The notes under the pieces are model-generated. The model had not been told where the DNA came from. It was given only the letters and a program-made list of their open reading frames with translations, and did not search any database. DNA of 23,583 nucleotides. It comes from an uncultured bacterium (GTDB lineage: Bacteria; Cyanobacteriota; Vampirovibrionia; Gastranaerophilales; Gastranaerophilaceae). Positions 16,212 to 22,487 of this stretch are shown piece by piece. The first letter of the stretch is position 1; each line of letters starts with the position of its first letter. The DNA lies in contig CAMAGQ010000008.1 in NCBI GenBank assembly GCA_945833895.1, forward strand, positions 1 to 23,583, in the 5' to 3' direction. The translations under genes were made by a program, and so were the position numbers.

Positions 16212-16772
16212 TTAATCCTCTTCAACATCAGGCTTTTCAAACGGTATTGTTATAATATAATAATTCCCGTTAGTTTCTTTTGTCAGGCTGCCTAACTTAA
16301 CATTACTGCCAAAAAGGTAATTTTGTTGAAATTCGGAAATCTGTTCGTCGTGTTTTGATTTTCTGACAGAACGTCCCGCAAGAGTTAAAATATTACCGTT
16401 TGTTGACACTTGAATATTATTTTCATTATTATCAAACGCCCTCAAATCAACAATAATTCTATATGCCTTTCCGCTATTTTGAATATGAATAATGGCATTT
16501 TTCTTGAATTTTTTGCCCTCTTTACCCATAAAGTTTTCAAATCCCGCAATCTCTTTGTGTGCAAAGCTTTCCATACGTTCTTCGTAAGGGATGCGGTGTT
16601 TCATTCTCAACATTGCCTTAAAATGCCAATCTGTCACAACATAAAATGCACAAAATGCCCCCAAAAACGTCATTAATGCACATAAAAGACACTTCCACCA
16701 AGGATGCTTTCTGCATAGCGTATTCACTTCGTAATTGTTTACGACTTCTTCAGGTTTTTGATTTTCGTCCAT
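16212..16772 (-). CDS. Membrane-anchored small heat-shock (alpha-crystallin/Hsp20-like) protein
   Basis: Small heat-shock proteins bind unfolding proteins and are normally soluble. This 186-residue protein has a polar N-terminus (1-24), one strong membrane helix (about 28-47) and a linker. A C-terminal beta-sandwich (about 92-180) follows the Hsp20 pattern: YRIIVDLRAFDNNENNIQVSTNGNILTLAGR, then a SEFQQNYLFGSNVKL strand, and NGNYYIITIPFEKP in place of the usual GVLTITLPK. The positive residues before the helix (RKHPWWK) suggest the chaperone domain lies in the periplasm. AAAGGAG (16781-16787) is 8 bases upstream. It diverges from the ribbon-helix-helix gene and is closed by the 16156-16183 terminator. 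The fold call is by pattern and moderately sure; chaperone activity is inferred. Confidence 0.68.
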   Translation of the reverse strand: MDENQKPEEVVNNYEVNTLCRKHPWWKCLLCALMTFLGAFCAFYVVTDWHFKAMLRMKHRIPYEERMESFAHKEIAGFENFMGKEGKKFKKNAIIHIQNSGKAYRIIVDLRAFDNNENNIQVSTNGNILTLAGRSVRKSKHDEQISEFQQNYLFGSNVKLGSLTKETNGNYYIITIPFEKPDVEED

Positions 16773-16798
16773 ATTTAATACTCCTTTCGTTCAATTTT

Positions 16799-16826
16799 AT
16801 TCTATAAAAATAATTGGCTTAAACAA
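16799..16826 (-). promoter_or_regulatory. Promoter of the small heat-shock-like gene
   Basis: On the minus strand -35 TTGTTT (16821-16826) and -10 TAGAAT (16799-16804) are 16 bases apart. A 6-bp dyad TAATTG/CAATTA (16811-16816, 16824-16829) overlaps the -35. No CIRCE element is visible. Confidence 0.5.
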
Positions 16827-16862
16827 TTACCGTATTGGCGGAATCAGATTGGATAATTCTAC

Positions 16863-16891
16863 TTGATTAAAGATACATAATATGTTATAAT
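16863..16891 (+). promoter_or_regulatory. Promoter of the ribbon-helix-helix gene
   Basis: -35 TTGATT (16863-16868), a 17-base spacer and a perfect -10 TATAAT (16886-16891) with an extended TGT. The transcript would start near 16898, directly before the AAGGAAAGGG ribosome binding site. Confidence 0.75.
16875..16885. promoter_or_regulatory. Possible operator palindrome in the regulator's own promoter
   Basis: ACATAATATGT is a perfect 11-base palindrome lying in the spacer and touching the -10 box of the ribbon-helix-helix gene. Small ribbon-helix-helix proteins commonly repress their own promoters through short palindromes, so this is a candidate operator. AT-rich DNA makes chance palindromes common. 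Confidence 0.35.
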
Positions 16892-16915
16892 ACCTTTAAG
16901 GAAAGGGTTAGTTAT

Positions 16916-17104
16916 ATGGCTAAAATTTTGGTAACCATGCCTGATGAATTTTTAAATAAAGTTGACGGGCTGGCAGATAAGGAAAGTTGTTCACGCAGTG
17001 AATTGATTAGAGCAGCGTTAAGAACATACATGCGTAGAATTTCTAAACAACAAATTCAGGACGCATCAAAGAATGCTGAAATTTTAGAAGATATTTTAGG
17101 CTAA
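16916..17104 (+). CDS. Ribbon-helix-helix (CopG-type) DNA-binding protein
   Basis: The 62-residue protein matches the ribbon-helix-helix fold. A beta strand KILVTMP (3-9) would pair with a second subunit to enter the major groove. Helix A is DEFLNKVDGLADKE (10-23), and the SRSELIRAALRTYMRR turn-helix (26-41) carries the conserved Ser-Glu-Leu-Ile-Arg core. A short C-terminal helix follows (about 44-60). AAGGAAAGGG is placed well before the ATG. No toxin gene follows, so this is more likely a stand-alone repressor than an antitoxin. It shares a 143-base divergent region with the small heat-shock-like gene and may control both. Confidence 0.85.
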   Translation: MAKILVTMPDEFLNKVDGLADKESCSRSELIRAALRTYMRRISKQQIQDASKNAEILEDILG

Positions 17105-17164
17105 ATTTTGCCGTTATCGTGATATTTTTTCGCTAATCATTTTTGTTTTTCTTTTCTTTTTGGT

Positions 17165-17186
17165 ATTGTTAAGAAAAACAATTTTT
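17165..17186 (+). terminator. Weak candidate terminator after the ribbon-helix-helix gene
   Basis: ATTGTT (17165-17170) and AACAAT (17177-17182) can pair around a 6-base loop and run into TTTTGTT. The stem has a single G-C pair, so this is tentative. The rest of 17105-17276 shows pyrimidine-rich sequence and nothing I can name. Confidence 0.3.
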
Positions 17187-17276
17187 GTTGTCGAATTATT
17201 TAACATATATAAGTATGACAAACTTGCACTCTTTCATTTTGTGCGGGCGTATTTCTTCTGTTCAAAAGTGAGCGAA

Positions 17277-18584
17277 CTATTTCAGTCCGGGGTCAAGGTA
17301 TGAACCTGTGACAAGTTTGTTAAATTCATACTGCAATTTCGGCAGCACACCGGCAAGCAAGAAACTTGAAATTCCAACGTTTGCCAGTATGTTCAGGCAC
17401 TTAACATATTTCGCTTTTTTCGCAAAATTTTCAATATTTTTTGAAGTTTGGGCAGATTTGATAAAGTTTTCAAATTCTTGCTTAAATTTGCCCAGGTCTT
17501 TAACGTCGACATATTTTCTCGGGTCGCGAATTCCGGAGTCTAAATATGAAACTTTTCCTGCCTGCTGTGCAAATTGAGAAAATAAACTCTTCGGTTTGTT
17601 GTCGATAAATTCAAACAAATCTTTTGCGGAATTGGATTTCGGAAGTTCTACTCTGTTTTCTTTTATGGCTTTGATAAATTCTTCATTACCCAAAACTTTA
17701 GGGTCGAGATTTACGTTTATTCCGAATAATTTATTTGCGGATTTGTCTAATGCTTTTGCAATGTAGACAGGGGTTACGAAATTCAAAATCATAGAACCAA
17801 TCATTCTGAAAGCGTTCATGTAGCCTTCTTCTTTGTTTCTTGAGGTTGAAACACGTCCGACGGTCAAGCCGCCGTCAGAAATTGCCATTTTATCGACAGT
17901 TCTAAGGTTTGCAACGGCTGACACGAAGTTCCCCGTAAAGGTTGGTATTTCATTTTTAGATGGTGAAATTTTCTTTTTAAATTCATCAACCTGCAATGCT
18001 GTAAAACTTGTCGGAGCGATTGCCTGCGGTTGTTTATTCGTATTATTTACCGCTTTATTTTTTCTGAGTTTTCTTGTTAGTGCATAATTTAGCGGAGGTA
18101 GGATAAATCCCATTATAACAGTCGGAATTATGGTTGCCGCAAGGAATTTCTTTGCTAAAAGTTTTTCATAAGCAGCCTTGTTATTTTTAATTTTTATCAA
18201 ATCCTGAACCGCATCTTGAACATCTTTTTCTTTAAAATTTTTGAACTTATTGATGTTATATTCAATCCCTTGCAAAATATCTTTGCCGTTTTGTTCTGAT
18301 TTAAAAAGTTTCAGATTAACAAGCGGTGAAAATCCTTTTTTAGAAATATATTTATCGCAGACTGTTTCTGTCAAAGGAATTCCTCCAAGCCAGATTGCTG
18401 ATGTGAAGTATTCATCAATAAATTTTTCTCTTGTTGCATCGTTGGCAATTTCTTTTGATTCTTTCATGTTTTCTTGACGAGCAATAAGAATTTTCGATGG
18501 TGCTTCAATGCAACAATCTCTGAATAATAATGGGTAAATACTGCTATTATTACCGATAGCGGATATTATATTTGTAAATGTCAT
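17277..18584 (-). CDS. Histidine-free membrane protein of unknown function, under a His-leader attenuator
   Basis: I cannot assign a function. The style resembles lineage-specific proteins of gut Melainabacteria. The 435 residues have three likely membrane segments (about 147-167, 258-278, 396-414). A Lys-rich soluble N-terminal part contains CCIEAPSKILIARQENMKESKEIANDATREKFIDEYF broken over residues 24-60. A Pro/Gln/Thr linker (182-196) follows, and a second soluble part (285-390). It has no signal peptide. The product contains no histidine and a single tryptophan (Trp65). The gene is preceded by a leader with a His-rich peptide and alternative hairpins (18612-18762), so its expression is predicted to rise on histidine starvation. 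A GAGG/GAAAG region serves as a weak ribosome site. It appears monocistronic. Confidence 0.85.
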   Translation of the reverse strand: MTFTNIISAIGNNSSIYPLLFRDCCIEAPSKILIARQENMKESKEIANDATREKFIDEYFTSAIWLGGIPLTETVCDKYISKKGFSPLVNLKLFKSEQNGKDILQGIEYNINKFKNFKEKDVQDAVQDLIKIKNNKAAYEKLLAKKFLAATIIPTVIMGFILPPLNYALTRKLRKNKAVNNTNKQPQAIAPTSFTALQVDEFKKKISPSKNEIPTFTGNFVSAVANLRTVDKMAISDGGLTVGRVSTSRNKEEGYMNAFRMIGSMILNFVTPVYIAKALDKSANKLFGINVNLDPKVLGNEEFIKAIKENRVELPKSNSAKDLFEFIDNKPKSLFSQFAQQAGKVSYLDSGIRDPRKYVDVKDLGKFKQEFENFIKSAQTSKNIENFAKKAKYVKCLNILANVGISSFLLAGVLPKLQYEFNKLVTGSYLDPGLK

Positions 18585-18611
18585 AATCTTTCTAACCTCA
18601 ATTCTTTAAGT

Positions 18612-18657
18612 AAAAAACAACTTTTTCGCTTGAATTGCTTTCCTGAAGAAGTTGTTT
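18612..18657 (-). terminator. Attenuator terminator hairpin
   Basis: On the minus strand, segment 18645-18657 pairs with 18615-18627 in a 13-bp stem with one G-U pair and a 17-base loop, followed by six T (18612-18617 overlaps the stem base). It stands 28 bases before the ATG at 18584 and would stop transcription before the coding region. It competes with the antiterminator at 18642-18715. Confidence 0.75.
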
Positions 18658-18715
18658 ATAAGAATTGATTTATAAAATTTTTACAAGCACAGCACCAATT
18701 CAACAACTCTTCAGG
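18642..18715 (-). promoter_or_regulatory. Attenuator antiterminator hairpin
   Basis: On the minus strand, segment 18696-18715 (CCTGAAGAGTTGTTGAATTG) can pair with 18642-18667 in 20 base pairs, interrupted by a 1-base bulge (18650) and a 5-base bulge (18657-18661), with a 28-base loop. This uses the same bases (18645-18656) needed by the terminator, so only one structure can form. The upstream arm overlaps the last codons and the stop codon of the leader peptide. Confidence 0.72.
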
Positions 18716-18762
18716 TTGATATGATGGTTATGATGATGTTTTTGTAAAAAGTTTTTAGTCAT
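18700..18762 (-). CDS. Histidine-rich leader peptide (20 residues) of an attenuator
   Basis: The frame from the ATG at 18762 to TGA at 18700 encodes a 20-residue peptide with the core KHHHNHHI: five His codons, all CAT, in a six-codon window (residues 9-14). This is the pattern of the enterobacterial his operon leader peptide. AGGA lies about 12 bases upstream, and the promoter places the transcript start some 16 bases before the ATG. The stop codon falls inside the first arm of the antiterminator. A ribosome finishing the peptide would therefore cover that arm and let the terminator form, while a ribosome stalled at residues 9-12 would leave it free. It is too short for standard gene calling. 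The reading is inferred from architecture but highly coherent. Confidence 0.8.
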   Translation of the reverse strand: MTKNFLQKHHHNHHINLKSC

Positions 18763-18784
18763 TTTGTTTTAGTTTCCTACTAAC

Positions 18785-18812
18785 ATTATAGTATAAAAAT
18801 TTATTTTGTAAA
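18785..18812 (-). promoter_or_regulatory. Promoter of the His-leader transcript
   Basis: On the minus strand -35 TTTACA (18807-18812), a 16-base spacer and a perfect -10 TATAAT (18785-18790). The start point falls near 18778. It begins just after the stop codon of the 124-residue gene, so the leader is its own unit. Confidence 0.75.
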
Positions 18813-18817
18813 CACTT

Positions 18818-19192
18818 CTACGCTTTTTGAGGATTTTGTGAAATTTCATCAGCCTTAGCCGCCCGTTTTTTATTTATTTTTCTGTCCAAAACCCTGCCGG
18901 AAACAATATCACCGATAGTCAGTAATGTAATACCGTAGGCAACTGCAAGTGAACGATATTTCGGTGGAAGTTTTATTTTTGAAAATGTTTCAATAATTTC
19001 GGGCATCATCTGTCCGACAGAAAACTGTTTTGCAATGGCTTTTGCTTTTGATTTTTTAATTATATACGGAAGAGATTCCTGAACAATGCTTGCTCCGATA
19101 AGTCCTGCCGTCCAAGCATTAGTTTTTTTATAGGTGTTGCCTTTTTCTGTTTTTGCTTCATATCCAAAAGGATTGAGTGCTGAAATATTCAT
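18818..19192 (-). CDS. Small lineage-specific hypothetical protein
   Basis: I do not recognise a named family. The 124-residue protein opens with NPFGYEAKTEKGNTYKKTNAW, reminiscent of short N-terminal motifs shared by lineage-specific Gastranaerophilales proteins (from memory, not checked). It has an Ala/Gly-rich segment (27-36), a hydrophobic segment (about 81-98, AVAYGITLLTIGDIV) that may be a membrane helix, and a strongly basic tail (103-115). It contains no histidine. GAAAGGAAAA lies about 11 bases before the ATG. It follows the YggU gene by 50 bases and precedes the His-leader unit, whose product looks similar in style. Confidence 0.7.
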   Translation of the reverse strand: MNISALNPFGYEAKTEKGNTYKKTNAWTAGLIGASIVQESLPYIIKKSKAKAIAKQFSVGQMMPEIIETFSKIKLPPKYRSLAVAYGITLLTIGDIVSGRVLDRKINKKRAAKADEISQNPQKA

Positions 19193-19242
19193 ACTAAAAG
19201 TTTTCCTTTCGTTTATATTAAGTTCGGAAAAAATAAAATTTG

Positions 19243-19530
19243 TTACGATTCAAAAGTTTTTGTAATATTACTTAACTTTTCGGCATCAGTTGTTTCAAAC
19301 AGAACGGTTTTATCCTTTGAGGTTTCCCCTTTTAGAATTTTTATGGAGGTTTTTGGAATTTTGAAATTTTTAGATAAGTATTCGACAAGTGCTTTGTTTG
19401 CTTTTCCGTCAATCGGTTGAGCGGTAATTTTTACCTTTATTATGTCACCGTCTTTAATTATTTCATTTTTCTTTGCGTTCGGTGATATTTTAAGGTTTAC
19501 AACAATTCCGTCAGGTGTCTGTTTAATCAT
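19243..19530 (-). CDS. DUF167/YggU family protein (UPF0235)
   Basis: The 95-residue protein shows the family pattern: a beta strand GIVVNLKISPNAKKNEI, then VKITAQPIDGKANKALVEYLSKNFKIPKTSIKILKGETSKDKTVLF (34-79), where the PIDGKANKAL block is diagnostic. The family is widespread and small; its biochemical role is not settled. An extended -10 promoter ends 6 bases before the ATG and there is no Shine-Dalgarno site, so this is another predicted leaderless start. It diverges from rel. Confidence 0.88.
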   Translation of the reverse strand: MIKQTPDGIVVNLKISPNAKKNEIIKDGDIIKVKITAQPIDGKANKALVEYLSKNFKIPKTSIKILKGETSKDKTVLFETTDAEKLSNITKTFES

Positions 19531-19536
19531 AGATTG

Positions 19537-19545
19537 AGTATAGCA
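19537..19545 (-). promoter_or_regulatory. Extended -10 promoter of the YggU gene, predicted leaderless
   Basis: On the minus strand TGC precedes TATACT (19537-19542), which ends 6 bases before the ATG. No strong -35 is visible. Confidence 0.55.
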
Positions 19546-19632
19546 TAAAATTACAAACTTAATCAGCCCTCCTCCAATTGATTGATTTTTGATTACCCTC
19601 TAGTCCGTTTGTACGATATTTCCGTATCTTGC

Positions 19633-19661
19633 TTGAAAAGTGACCCTATAAAATATATTAT
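19633..19661 (+). promoter_or_regulatory. Promoter of rel
   Basis: -35 TTGAAA (19633-19638), a 17-base spacer and -10 TATTAT (19656-19661) end 9 bases before the ATG. The leader would be about 3 bases or absent, and no Shine-Dalgarno sequence is present. An overlapping TATAAA (19659-19664) gives an alternative -10 with 6-base spacing. Confidence 0.6.
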
Positions 19662-19670
19662 AAAAGTGTT

Positions 19671-21893
19671 ATGTCAGATAAAGAAATATTTAAAGAGATA
19701 AAAGAGTTAATGATAGCCCAACAGCATACTCCGGAAGAGATTGCACAGGTTGAAAAGGCTTATAAATTCGCGAAAAAGTTACACGATGGTCAATTTAGGG
19801 TTTCGGGAGAACCTTATATAATTCACCCTTGCGAGGTTGCAAAAATCCTTGCCAATCTAAAAGTTGATACACATACTTTGATTGCGGCGTTTTTGCACGA
19901 TATACTGGAAGATACCGATACAGAACCTCAAACAATAGAAACACTTTTTGGAAGTGATGTTTTAAATATCGTTCAAGGGGTAACAAAACTCGGTAAACTT
20001 AAATTCAAGTCAAAAGAAGAGCGGCAGGCAGAGAATTTCAGACGTTTGTTCATCGCAATGGCGAACGATATCAGGATTATATTTTTAAAACTTGCTGACA
20101 GATTGCATAATATGCGGACTTTGAATTTTATGGAGCCTGCAAAGCAAAAAAGAATTGCACAAGAAACAATCGAAATTTTTGCACCTTTGGCAAACCGTCT
20201 TGGTATCTACAAAATTAAAGCTGAACTTGAAGATTTGTCTTTAAAATATTTAGAACCCGAAAAGTATTACGAAATTGTCCAGCTTGTTGCTCAAACAAAA
20301 GCAGATAGAGAAGAAACGGTTAATCTGTTGATTGATAAGATTTCCCAAGATGTCAAAAAAAGCGGAATTAACGCACAGATTACGGGCAGAGCAAAGCATT
20401 ACTACAGTATTTATGCCAAAATAAAACGACAAAATATCTCTTTTAATGACTTATATGACATAACGGCAGTACGTGTTATTGTAAACACAATCAGGGAATG
20501 TTACGAGGTTTTGGGGTTAATTCACTCACAGTTTAAACCTATCCCCGGAAGATTTAAAGATTACATTGCAATGCCAAAAGGCAATATGTACCAATCTTTG
20601 CACACCTCCGTTATAGGTCCCCGCTCAAAGCCGTTGGAAGTTCAAATTAGAACATGGGAAATGCATCAGGTTGCTGAATACGGTATTGCGGCACACTGGA
20701 GATACAAAGAAAAAGGTTCGCAAAAGGCTGATAACGCTTCTGATTTGAAGTTTTCATGGATGCACAAACTCGTTGAATACGAAAAAGACATGAAAAATGC
20801 GGAAGACTACGTAAAAAGCGTTAAACTGGATTTATTCTCGGATCAGGTTTTTGCATTCACTCCTGACGGAGATGTCTTAGATTTGCCGAAGGATGCAACC
20901 CCTGTTGACTTTTCGTATAGAATACACTCTGATGTCGGTCATAAAACCGTTGGTGCGTTGATTAACGGCAGAATTGTTCCGCTTAACACAAAACTGAAAA
21001 ACGGTGATATTGTTGAAATTTTGACCTCAAAAACTCCGTCGCCGCGTCTTGACTGGTTGACTTTTGTTGTGACAAAACAGGCTTCTCAAAAGATTAAACA
21101 GTGGTTTAAGAAAAACAACAGAGATGAACACGTCAAAATGGGTAAAGCCAACCTTGAACACGAACTTACCAAGGCGGTTTTTGATGAATACGTTAAACAG
21201 GGTGAGTTTGACAAAGTTGCGAAATCAATGAATTACCAGTCTTGTGACGATTTGTTTGCCGCTTTAGGGTATGGCGAAACGACCGTTAATAAAGTTATCA
21301 ATAAACTGAAACGTCCAAAAGAAAAATCACTTGAGGATAATTTTAAAAATTCAAGACGGAAAAACAGCCAGAAAGATATTATCGGCTTGGAAGGCTTGAT
21401 GTATTCTTTTGCGATGTGTTGTTCGCCTATTCCGGGTGAGCCGATTGTTGGTGTTGTAACCCGTTCCAAAGGGGTTTCTGTCCATAGAGCGGACTGCAAA
21501 ACTCTTGAAACAATTCCGAAAGAACGTCTGATGAAAATCGAATGGGCGGGAGTTAATACAAACAAAACTTATAACACGACTATAAGAATTGAAACGGCTG
21601 AAAAATTAGGGTTGTTGAAAGACGTAATTTCTGCGGTTTCTGACAACAATACAAATATTGTCAGTGCAAATATTAAAACTAAAAACCACGTCGGAATTAT
21701 TGAAATCAGTCTGGAACTTGATAATATTGAAACTTTACGAAAAGTCACAGCCTGCATTCAATCGTTGCCTGACGTTTTCAGCGTAAAAAGAATTCAAACA
21801 TCATCAAGTATGGTTAAGAAAAATACAAGTCCTAAAGGTCAAAAGAATTACAAATCTAAAAAGACTACAAAATCACATGAGAACAATAAATAA
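19671..21893 (+). CDS. rel: Bifunctional (p)ppGpp synthetase/hydrolase, Rel/SpoT type
   Basis: Rel makes and degrades the alarmone (p)ppGpp in response to amino-acid starvation. The 740-residue protein has the full long-RSH layout. The HD hydrolase domain includes His52, His76-Asp77 with the following Glu80-Asp81, and LADRLHNMRTL at 141-151. The synthetase domain includes GRAKHYYSIYAKIKRQ (239-254), the GRFKDYIAMPKGNMYQSLHT region (293-312) and EVQIRT (323-328). A TGS domain (about 392-452) contains AFTPDGDVLDLPKDATPVDFSYRIH. The conserved CCSPIPGE Cys-Cys motif lies in the middle, and an ACT domain at about 650-715. The RFKD motif (294-297) is the basic form found in bifunctional enzymes, and both active sites look intact. 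It probably leads the nfeD-flotillin run. Confidence 0.95.
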   Translation: MSDKEIFKEIKELMIAQQHTPEEIAQVEKAYKFAKKLHDGQFRVSGEPYIIHPCEVAKILANLKVDTHTLIAAFLHDILEDTDTEPQTIETLFGSDVLNIVQGVTKLGKLKFKSKEERQAENFRRLFIAMANDIRIIFLKLADRLHNMRTLNFMEPAKQKRIAQETIEIFAPLANRLGIYKIKAELEDLSLKYLEPEKYYEIVQLVAQTKADREETVNLLIDKISQDVKKSGINAQITGRAKHYYSIYAKIKRQNISFNDLYDITAVRVIVNTIRECYEVLGLIHSQFKPIPGRFKDYIAMPKGNMYQSLHTSVIGPRSKPLEVQIRTWEMHQVAEYGIAAHWRYKEKGSQKADNASDLKFSWMHKLVEYEKDMKNAEDYVKSVKLDLFSDQVFAFTPDGDVLDLPKDATPVDFSYRIHSDVGHKTVGALINGRIVPLNTKLKNGDIVEILTSKTPSPRLDWLTFVVTKQASQKIKQWFKKNNRDEHVKMGKANLEHELTKAVFDEYVKQGEFDKVAKSMNYQSCDDLFAALGYGETTVNKVINKLKRPKEKSLEDNFKNSRRKNSQKDIIGLEGLMYSFAMCCSPIPGEPIVGVVTRSKGVSVHRADCKTLETIPKERLMKIEWAGVNTNKTYNTTIRIETAEKLGLLKDVISAVSDNNTNIVSANIKTKNHVGIIEISLELDNIETLRKVTACIQSLPDVFSVKRIQTSSSMVKKNTSPKGQKNYKSKKTTKSHENNK

Positions 21894-21908
21894 TTAAAGG
21901 AGAGAATT

Positions 21909-22472
21909 ATGACAATTGGGCAGATTGATACAGCAGCGTTAATTACCGGATACTACTATCTGGCAATATTTTCAACGCTAATTTTTACAATTAAATTGAT
22001 ATTATTCACTATTACAGGCGGTGACGGAACAGAAGTTTCTGCTGATTTTACGTCTGAAATAGACACCGATATTTCGTTCAATTTCTTATCGGTTCAGTCA
22101 GTTTTAGCCTTCTTTATGGGCTTTGGCTGGATGGGTTATGCAGGTTTAAATCAGTTTAAGTTTTCAAATTGGACAGCCTTCGGAGTTGCAATGGCTGTTG
22201 GTTTAGCGTTTTTGTTCGGAACAGCGTTTTTAATGTTCGGGATTAGAAAACTTGAAAAAAATGTCAAAAAAGATAATACAACGGCATTAAACAAGACAGG
22301 CAAAGCATATACGGCATTTCCACCTAAAGGTCAAGGGCAGATTGAAATTGAAGTAAACGAACAATTATCTGTAGTTGATGCCGTAAATAATACGGATGAA
22401 GAAATAAAATCATTTGACAGAATAAAAGTTGTAAACGTAGATAACGATATTTTATACATAGAAAAAATATAA
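21909..22472 (+). CDS. NfeD-like membrane protein
   Basis: NfeD proteins are the usual partners of flotillins and stomatins in membrane microdomains. The 187 residues contain three likely membrane helices (about 15-36, 60-80, 87-112). The C-terminal domain (125-187) looks like the NfeD OB fold: LNKTGKAYTAFPPKGQGQIEIEV, a variable middle, then SFDRIKVVNVDNDILYIEKI. AAAGGAG lies 6 bases upstream. The gene is 15 bases after rel and 15 before the flotillin gene, so the three may share a transcript. The neighbouring flotillin is the main support for this call. Confidence 0.82.
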   Translation: MTIGQIDTAALITGYYYLAIFSTLIFTIKLILFTITGGDGTEVSADFTSEIDTDISFNFLSVQSVLAFFMGFGWMGYAGLNQFKFSNWTAFGVAMAVGLAFLFGTAFLMFGIRKLEKNVKKDNTTALNKTGKAYTAFPPKGQGQIEIEVNEQLSVVDAVNNTDEEIKSFDRIKVVNVDNDILYIEKI

Positions 22473-22487
22473 GAAAGGAGATAAAAT

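Noticed and set aside
16916..17104. Antitoxin of a toxin-antitoxin pair
   Set aside because: No toxin-sized gene follows or precedes on the same strand; the following 170 bases hold no plausible frame.
18615..18715. Inverted repeats as transposon ends or a MITE
   Set aside because: There are three related arms, not two, no flanking target duplication, and a promoter and leader frame fit around them.
18700..18762. The His-rich peptide as a small metal-binding protein
   Set aside because: A poly-His peptide could bind nickel or zinc. However, its stop codon lies in one arm of two competing hairpins with a U-tracted terminator downstream, which the attenuator reading explains and a metal peptide does not.
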